From: a virus
Strand: one strand, 5' to 3'
DNA: 60,205 nucleotides
IMG/VR virus record: IMGVR_UViG_3300033183_000125
Location: 1 to 60,205 of that record
A model generated the notes under the pieces. That model did no database searches. It saw only the letters and a program-made list of their open reading frames with translations, and was not told the origin of the DNA. Position numbers and translations under genes: made by a program. Positions 34,448-43,400 of the stretch are shown in pieces. Position 1 is the first letter of the stretch, and each line of letters begins with the position of its first letter.

Positions 34448-37400
34448 GTGCCATACGAACATAAAGGCAAAGGTCTTAATAAGTACACTGGAAACACAGG
34501 CCGCACAGAAGGCTATACTAGCCAAGACTACGCATCAAACCTCAACGAAGATACAGCAAAAAACCTTTTGGGCGACAACAGGTTCTTAAAAGACCTGTAC
34601 GACTACTATGGCCAAAGAGACGGCAAGTCTTTCTCGACCTCAGACGAAGCAATCGAATACTACCTAAACGACAGACGCTGGCGTAACAACAACACCATCT
34701 CTATAGGCCGAGATGTGTATGACGCTTACAGCGCGAACGACGCACAGGCTATGAGACTAGCCCGCATCCAACAGGTATATGATGCGCTTCCATTCGGTGT
34801 TGATGGTGGCTTAGAAGCGGTTGCAGAGACTGGCGCGGCAATGCTCTCTGACCCCCTGAACCTTATCGGCTTCGGTGCTGGTGGGCAGGCCGCTCGCCTT
34901 GCCGCTGGTACAGCCGCAAAGCAGGCTGGTAAACACATAACTAAAGGCGCTATAACGAGGCAAGCGCTAGGTAGCGCGGCCAAAGCAGGCTTCGTCGGCG
35001 AAGCCGTCGCGGGCGGTATCACAGAAGGTATCGCTGACATCGGTATCCAAAACAGAAACGTAGCACTCGGATTGCAAGACGACGTATCTCTCTTACGGGC
35101 AGGCGGCGCGGCTCTTCAAGGTGCGGCGTTTAGTGGAGCGATTGGTGTTCCTATGGGTCTTGCTGGTGCGGTAGCACCTACTGGACTACTTGGCAAAGCC
35201 AGAGATGGCAAGATTATGGGTTCTGTCTTTGACGACAAGAACGCAAGAAAGGCTGGAAAACAAGGCGTAGCCCAACTCAGCCGAGAAGGCTTGGAGCAGT
35301 TAAGCGAAAAAGTCGGCACAAACATGGACTTGAACTCCATCCGTCGTGGCATGGCTGACGCGGCTGTCAACCGCACAGGAAGAGTAACTCCAGATGGTGG
35401 ACTACAGTTAAAGCCTAGCGTTCGCGGCGACTTGTCAGAAACAGAAGCAACTCCTGATTGGGGTCAGGCTGGCGAAGCCGAAGTAATGTCTGGCATTGAG
35501 GACAAGGTTAAGCAAGAGCTTGAAGAACATAGAGCGGCGCGGGAAGAGGCCAGGCAGGAAGGTAACACTCAAGAAGCCGATAGGATCGAAGGCGAAGATA
35601 TTGGCGCGGCACAGCGTAAAATCGACCGTATCAACTGGATCAACCAGTGGCCTAGAACAAGAGAAAAACTGCAAGCGCAGGCGAATGAGCTTACGGCTAA
35701 CCTACAAGCAGAAGGTAAGACTGGATCTACCCCAGAACTAGACGACTTAAACAAGCGCATCAGAAACGGTGATAACGCTTACGGAGACTTCGTAGCACAA
35801 AGCCGCACTGAGCTACAAAACGGCGGCTCTATGGCCGCAGACAGAATTGATAGTATTCTCGAAAGCCCGAACGAATTACTGGACGAGGCAGTACAGGGCG
35901 AAGGCTTTACAGTCGCGCCAGTCGCAACAACAGGCACTGGGCAACGTGTATCACTGGATCAAGACACACGTCCTGGTCAGCAAGAACAGTTCCGTCCACA
36001 GCCTCAAGAGCAGGACGCACAAACAGCAACGCCAGAACCTGAACAAGAAGCACCAACTGGCGGCGCACAGGCAGAGCCAGAAGCGCCAACTACTGACGAG
36101 CGTCTTGCACAAATTAACTCACGCTTAGACGGACGCAAGAAGGGTAGCATAGCTTACGAGCGTAAACGCCTTGAGCGTGAGATGGCTCAAATGCCAGAAA
36201 CTCTTGAAGACGGGACGCAGAACCCAGAGCGTCTTACCCTTCAAAATCGTATGGACGCTATAGAGCAGGAGGCTATTTCTCTAAAAGAAGAGCAACAGTC
36301 TCTGGCCACTCGCCAAGCTGAAGAAGCAAAGCAGGCCAACGACGACATCCTAAACGAAAACCCAGAGCAACCCGCACAAGAAACCGTACTGGCTGAAGAT
36401 ACAGCGCAACCAGAAGCGGCGCAGGCTCAGACTACACAGGCTCCAGAACCAGTAATAGATGTTAATACACAAATCACAGACTTCATCGACAACGAGTTCG
36501 AGCCAACACTGGCTAATATTCGTTTTGAATTTATTAGCCTCGGTATGGAGCGCCCAGCCGTAGACGCTATCATTGCGTCACTTCCAAGAGGCAAAAGTAA
36601 AGCCGCCACAGAAGCACGCAGAGAGGTATTCAGAGAGACAGTAAACATCGTTCGTGGTCAGCGCGAATGGCAGGGCATACTGAACCGCTCTCAAGGTCTG
36701 ACTGGTGCAGGCGACGAATTGTTTGATGAGACAATAGCTGACGCCCTGATCGAAAGCACAGTAGGTGAAGCTCTCAGCGAGCCTACCAAAAACGCTCACC
36801 GTGAATGGCGCAAGCGTGGCGTTGCTCGCTATGCAATGGACATCGAAAACGAGTTCATGGGCATGGCTACAATCGACGAGATGTTGGAGGTTGTACGCAA
36901 CCGACACGGTGAAGGTGGGTTCTATGACATGGTTGCCGAGTTCTGGGCTAACGCACAGAAAGGTATCCTGCCATCACCAGATGACGGTATGCCGCAGTTC
37001 GTCCGCCAACAGATCGCTACCTTGCCGAAAGAAATGCAAGTTGAGTGGACTGCATTTAGAGAAGCCGCCGTCCGCAACCTTATGAAGACTGGCAAGCTGT
37101 CAGAGCAAAGCGCGAAAAGACTTATCGCCACTCAGATGGATGCGATGCTTGACCGCTTCTTGCAGATGCAGGCGTATCAAGCAACCGACCCGCTTGGCAA
37201 TGTATACAGCACACGGATGCTGGCAACACGCGGTATGCGGGCTATAGACATTGACGAGAAAGCCATTAAAGAGGGACACGGAGATCACATTGGCCGTGTA
37301 CAGCATAACCTCCGCAACGTAACTATGGGCAATGGGCGTCCAGGTTCTGGTCGCAACATAAGCGACAAGATGGTTGGCCGTATCCAGTCCTTCCTGCGCG

Positions 37401-40400
37401 AAGTGCCAGAGGGGTTCAGTGGCCGCACTTTCACAACAATACGCACCGTAAAAGATGGCAAGACATTCTTATACGACGCATCTGAAAGCGCACGCATCCA
37501 GCTTGACGTATCTAAGCTAGAAAACAACACCTCAAAGGCTCGTGCTTTTGATGAGGAGTTAAGAGATCGTAGCATCGAAGCGGCTCAACGTGCCAAAGAC
37601 GAAGGCAGAACCAACGTACTAGACCCACGAGAGCTTGAGGAAGTCACAAAAGAAATTCGTCTTGCGGAAGGCGCAGTTGCTAGAGCAACCAAAGCATACG
37701 ACCAGCAGATTGACGACGGAATAAATATCGACACACCTGGTTACATTGAAGCTGTCCAGAGAATGGAGGACAACCCAGACGGCCCACAAGACTTGCTGTC
37801 TGACCTCGAAGACCAAGTGCTTTCCAAGTACAGCGACAAGTTGGACGAAGCTAATGACAGGCTAAAGGCGGCTCTAAAGCGTGCAAAAGCCCTGACTGGC
37901 TCGAAAGGGACAGACGCAGAAACTATCAAGCTGGACTTGAAAGAGAAGTATGAGCCTCTCGTATACACAGACAAGGCCACAGTAGTAGCTAACAAAATCG
38001 AAGCTGACCGTTCGTCTCATGTACGCCGTTACGCAGAAGTGCAGGCCCGCCTGCGTGGTATCAATTCCGATCTGCGTGCCGCAGAGCGTCAAGGTAATGC
38101 TGAGAAAGCTGTCGCCCTGAAGAAGGAGCGTGCCAAGCTAAACAAGCGTGCTAAAGAAGTGATGAACTTGATGACGCCTGCTGACCGCAAGCGTCTTGAA
38201 GCAGACAACGCAACTGCCGCTATTCAAGCTCTGGGCAAATTGAAGCGCGAACTTTATAAGGCTCGTAATGCAGACGCTCAAAGCAAGGCAGACATCCCAC
38301 AAGATGAGCTTATCAGAGAGACGGAAGAAATATTCAACGTCAATCTCTCTGAAGAAGAGTTGTCTCGTGCAGAGTATTACGCCAACCAGGAAGAGTTGGC
38401 CAGCCTAGCGTACCAAGAAATGCAGGGAGAACTGGCTCACTTGCATGAACACAGTCAGGGTATGCCTAAAGAAGAGGTTGCCGCTTCTGCACGTCAAATT
38501 GTTGACAACGCCAAAGACAAGATTCAGGCATCCAAGCCTGACACACGCCCTAAAGGCGAGCCAGAAGCTCACATTGTCCAGATCGGCAAGCGTGCTTACA
38601 ACTTAGCGAAAGACGTTCAGTACCAAAAAATATCTGGTGACACTACTAAGTTCTTCGTCGCTGGGCGGGAAATGGGTTCTGTCAAAGAGTTCACTTCTGC
38701 CGACGGCGAAAAGACTTACAGGATCACTCGTCGTGACGGCGACAAGATTGTGTCAGACATGGCGTCCAACAGAGTGGAACTTTACAAGAAGCTGGCACAG
38801 CAGTTGAAGAAAGAACTAGATGGAGTTCTTTCTTCAAACAATGTCCCAGAAGAACGTGGTTTTGCTTCGTCGCCTACAGAAATCCCAGACTACCACAACA
38901 CACAGCGCTACGCTTCAGTCGAAGATGCGCCTCTCCAGGCGCAGTCATCCGACCCGATCTCGGTCGCCGACACCACTAAGCCGCAAGACCGTGGTGTAAG
39001 TCAAGATATGATGCCCGAAGGCAAGCTAGTGGCAATTCAAATCATTGACCCGAAGCACCCAGATTATGGCAAAAACAAAGGCACTCGCGTCATCAATCAA
39101 ACAAGCAAAAAAGGTGCGCCTCCTCAGACATCATCGTCTCAAATTGCTGGTGGGTTGAAACCAGGCCAGTTCGTAGTCGGGTCTGTCGATAGTGTAAATT
39201 CAAACGGTGGCCCAGTTAAGTCTGGCACAGTAGCCGCCGTCAAAACATTCCGCCCACTAAACCCTGACGACGAGTTCGTAGGGTTCAGCGGCCAGCGCAT
39301 GACTGGTCGTCAGGCTGGCGAAACTGAGCCGTTGATCGCCCCAGAAAATATCGACTTACCTAGCTCTCCTCGCGCTCGTGAGAACAGGGCGACCCATGTA
39401 AATGAGTTGGACAACATAGAACTCAACATGGCTAACGTATCACCAGCCCTAACACGGAATGGGATGCCTGCAACTGTTCGCACTGCTGGAGACTTACAGC
39501 GGTTCCTTGCTGACATGGAAGACGTGCAGTGGGATCGCTTCGAGAACATTGACCAGTTCGATACTTTCACAGAAGCGCTTGCGGCTGGGTATGAAACCCT
39601 AGCTATGTATGCGCCAAATGGTGTGAAGCTACCTAATCAGAAGCGCTCGCAATCATACAAGCAACTTAACGAGATGCTTGCTGGTAAAGACCAGAGAGAA
39701 ATATCTGAAATACTGAGCATCTTCAACATGATAGCTGGCTCTGAAAACAGACAGGGCGCAATGCTTGAAAGCGCCATGCCAGTATTTGATAAGGCCGAGC
39801 GGTACGGGTTCAAGCAACCTGGCCGCCACATGGCAAAAGACAAACAGTCAAACAGCATACTGATCGGCACATCTAACAAGCAGACAGACGCCATGAACTT
39901 TGCCCATGAGATGGCTCATTGGGCTTACCAGAACATGATGACGCCAGCAGAGCGTCTGGAGTTCTGGCAAATTGCTAGAGGCTACGTCGGCACAGAAGGT
40001 GCTGACATTGGCGCACTGAAGAAGCGTTTGCCAGGCATCAGCAAAGGTGAAATCCGTAGCCCATCAGAGTTCTTCGCTAACCAGTTTGCTATGTATGTAG
40101 CCAACCGCCGTCAAATGGCGCAGGCAAGCCTGCTGACACGCCTGTTCCAAGACATCGGAAGAAAGGCTGAGAGCCTTGTTCGTCGCCTCATGGGTATGGA
40201 CGATACCCTAGACGAGAAATTGGTTCAGATGTTTGACCGCATTATGCCAGATCCGTTCGATGCCGCTGACAGCGTGTCTTCTGGCCGAAGAATGGCCAAC
40301 CAGTTTGACGAGATATTAGCCAAAGCCAACGGTAAAGGCTCTTCGTCTGCAAGGATGGCGGCACAACAGCTACATGACTTGCGCTCTATCCAGCTAGAAC

Positions 40401-43400
40401 TGGAACAAGTACTGCTAGAAGGCGGTGCTATGGGGCATGACGCACGCATCCTCGCCGACGTACTTGAGCGTGCCGCCAAAAAAATATACGGCAAGTTCGG
40501 TGGACGCCCAGGAACACGCCAGCACGCTAGTCGTACAGACATCAACGGCAACGTAGTCGAGGGCGGCAAGCGTGTCACTATGCTCGACAGCTATGACAAG
40601 GGCGGTAATCCTCTATACGACAACTCTAAAGCAGAAATCACCTTGCCAAATGGTAAGGTCGTTAAGCCGTTCAAATACATGGACAGCCGCATCGCTCGTG
40701 GCCGTATGCTCGGCATGTCTTACAAGATTATGCGGTTCCTGAACGATGAGAACTTCTCTAACGCTCTGTCAAAGCTAGACGCATCAGATCTAACAGACCA
40801 AGAGATCAATGCAGAACTGGCACGGCTGATCGCAACGCAGGAAGATGGTGGGATGATGTCAATCCCAGACGAGGTTGCCGCATTTGCGAGCGATAACAGC
40901 GGCACACTGGCAAGCTCGTTCGATACTGAAGCGGCAATTCTGCGCTCAATCTCGGAGAAGACTGACGCAGACGGTAAGCTGTCAGCGCTTATGGTTCAGC
41001 AAGCAAACGACATGATCGTTGCTCTGGACTTAGGCATTGACGAGTTTATCCGTATCTACAACACCAACTTCCGCAGTACGAATGGCGTTGCACCTAGCAT
41101 CGACAAGGTTGGCCGTGTCTACAAAAGTGGTAATGCGACTACTCAGAAGTATGTCAAGCGTGTCGAGAAAAAGGCACAGGACATGGCTATCAAGGTCGCC
41201 AACTCTATCAACGACGCTGTTGACACCGTGTTCGGAAACTCAACCGTCGCAGACGTAGACCCACCAGTGACACGTAATCTCAAGGAGATGAACAACCAAG
41301 AGATTATGATGCGTATCAATGACTTAAAGGCCAACGATACGCCAGAACTGCGTGAGCTAAAACAAGAACTTTACCATCGTATCAACGCTCGCCCAGAAGA
41401 CGCCGCGATGGAGCTAACGCCGACAACCGCCGTGATGGTTAAGCGGTTGATGGACATAGACCTATCGGACGTAGGTGCAAAGAAGAAGTTTCTTTCCGAC
41501 TACTTCTACAAAGCCCTCGACATGGGTGACTATCAACTGGCCGAAAACGTAGTCCATATGATGGTCACCTACAAGCAAGAAGCTGGTGTGCCAGTTAAGT
41601 CTAGCTTGGTCGGCAGAGCATTAGATATTGAGGCGGCGCAACGTAGCACTCCTGACATGGAGAACGGTGTGCCAGGTGATGCGCCAGCGGCTGTCAAGGA
41701 AGTCCTTACTAAGCTAACCCACCGCGACAAGCGTGTTGAGTACACAGCCCGCACCATGATGTACCGTATGCTCAACATGATGGGCAGAACTGCTACTGAA
41801 CTGGTCAGAGACAAAACCACGTTTATGACAACCGAAGACTTGTTCAGGCTTTCTGGCGAACCTATGCCAGCAGGGGCAAAGGCAGGGTTTGCGGAGGCCG
41901 CCAACCTAAAGGGTGAGCCTTTCAACACCACTCGGAAACAACTGCGGCAGTTCGCTATTGGCATTACAAACGGTTCGACAGACCCAATCGACATTATGCA
42001 CGAGATCGGCCACATGGTCAGCCGTGCAACATTTGACGACGTTGACAGAGACCACATGCTCAAAGGGTTCAACGAGGCTCTGAAGAGTAACCAGCCAGCG
42101 GCTATCGAAATACAAAAGCGCTACAGCCAAATAGAAAACTACACTGACAACGACGTTGCAGAGGAATGGTTTGTAGAAGGTTGGGGTCAGTGGATGGCGG
42201 AAAAGGTTGCGAAAGGCAACATATACGACATCCGCTTCGGCAATGGCGACATCGGCGACCTTACAGTTAAAAACTATCTGCTAGAGCTTGCCGACCGTTT
42301 GTGGGAATACGTTGCTTATGTCACGAATGGTTTGATACGCAACAAGTCTGTACGTCAGATGTACCGACAGATGCTGTATCATGGTGATATGTTTGCTGGT
42401 AAGCGCAAGGTGAACCCAGTCAAGACACTGGTAAATGCCACGCAGTTCCCAGCAGTCAACCCAGCACTGGCCAAGCCATACGCTAGACAGGTACTTAGCT
42501 CCATGAGTAACGAGAAGCGCCTGCTTCTTCGTGAATACTTAGGCGCGGGGCCAGACGAAGACTTAGCAGACTACATCGAATACCACGGCACTCCTGTCAT
42601 GGATCAGTTCGATAGAGTTCGCAACCCAGACACATACCTAATCCCTTCTGATGATGGACTGTTTGGGCCAGGGGTCTATACCACACGCAACCTAGACTAC
42701 GCTGGCGGTTACGCCGAGCGTACAGCGCCAGACGCTTACCGCAATATGGCTAAAGACCTAGAAGGTGAAAAGGCTGAAGCGGCAGAAGCAATCATAAAGC
42801 AGATAGAAGCTCTGCAAGAAAAGCTCGAAGATGCACACTGGCACGCTGAAGGGGACGCTGGGTACGCTAGGGTGGCCCACTACTCTAGCAAACTAGAGGC
42901 CGCTACAGAGGCGTTCGCTCGCCTAACTGGAAACAAAAAGTCTCCAGGCGTCATGCCTATGTTTGTCCGCACAAAGAACCATATCGACTTGCGCTCTAGC
43001 AAGCGGTTTGATTACGGGTCTGGCGAGACTAGCGACGTTAGCTCTTTACTCTCTTCAGCCCAGCGTCGTGGGTATATTAACCAGATGCAACGCCAGCAAA
43101 TAGCTGACTTCCTTGAAACAGATGGCGTAGACGGCGATGAGTTCTACGAAATCATGGTCAATGCTATGGCAGACAGCAGTGCCGATAACTTTAGGTTTGT
43201 AAAACCAGAACTCCAACCTAACGGCAGGAAGCGCTTTTCTCAGTTCCTCAAGGATGAGGGGTACGAAGGCATAATATCCAACAGCAGTGCTGGCTCTCAG
43301 TTCGAGGAAACAATTACGTTCGACCCGAACAACATGAAGCATATCGAAGCAGACTTCTTCGACAGTGACAGACGCGGCATGTACTACAGTGTGCTTGGCG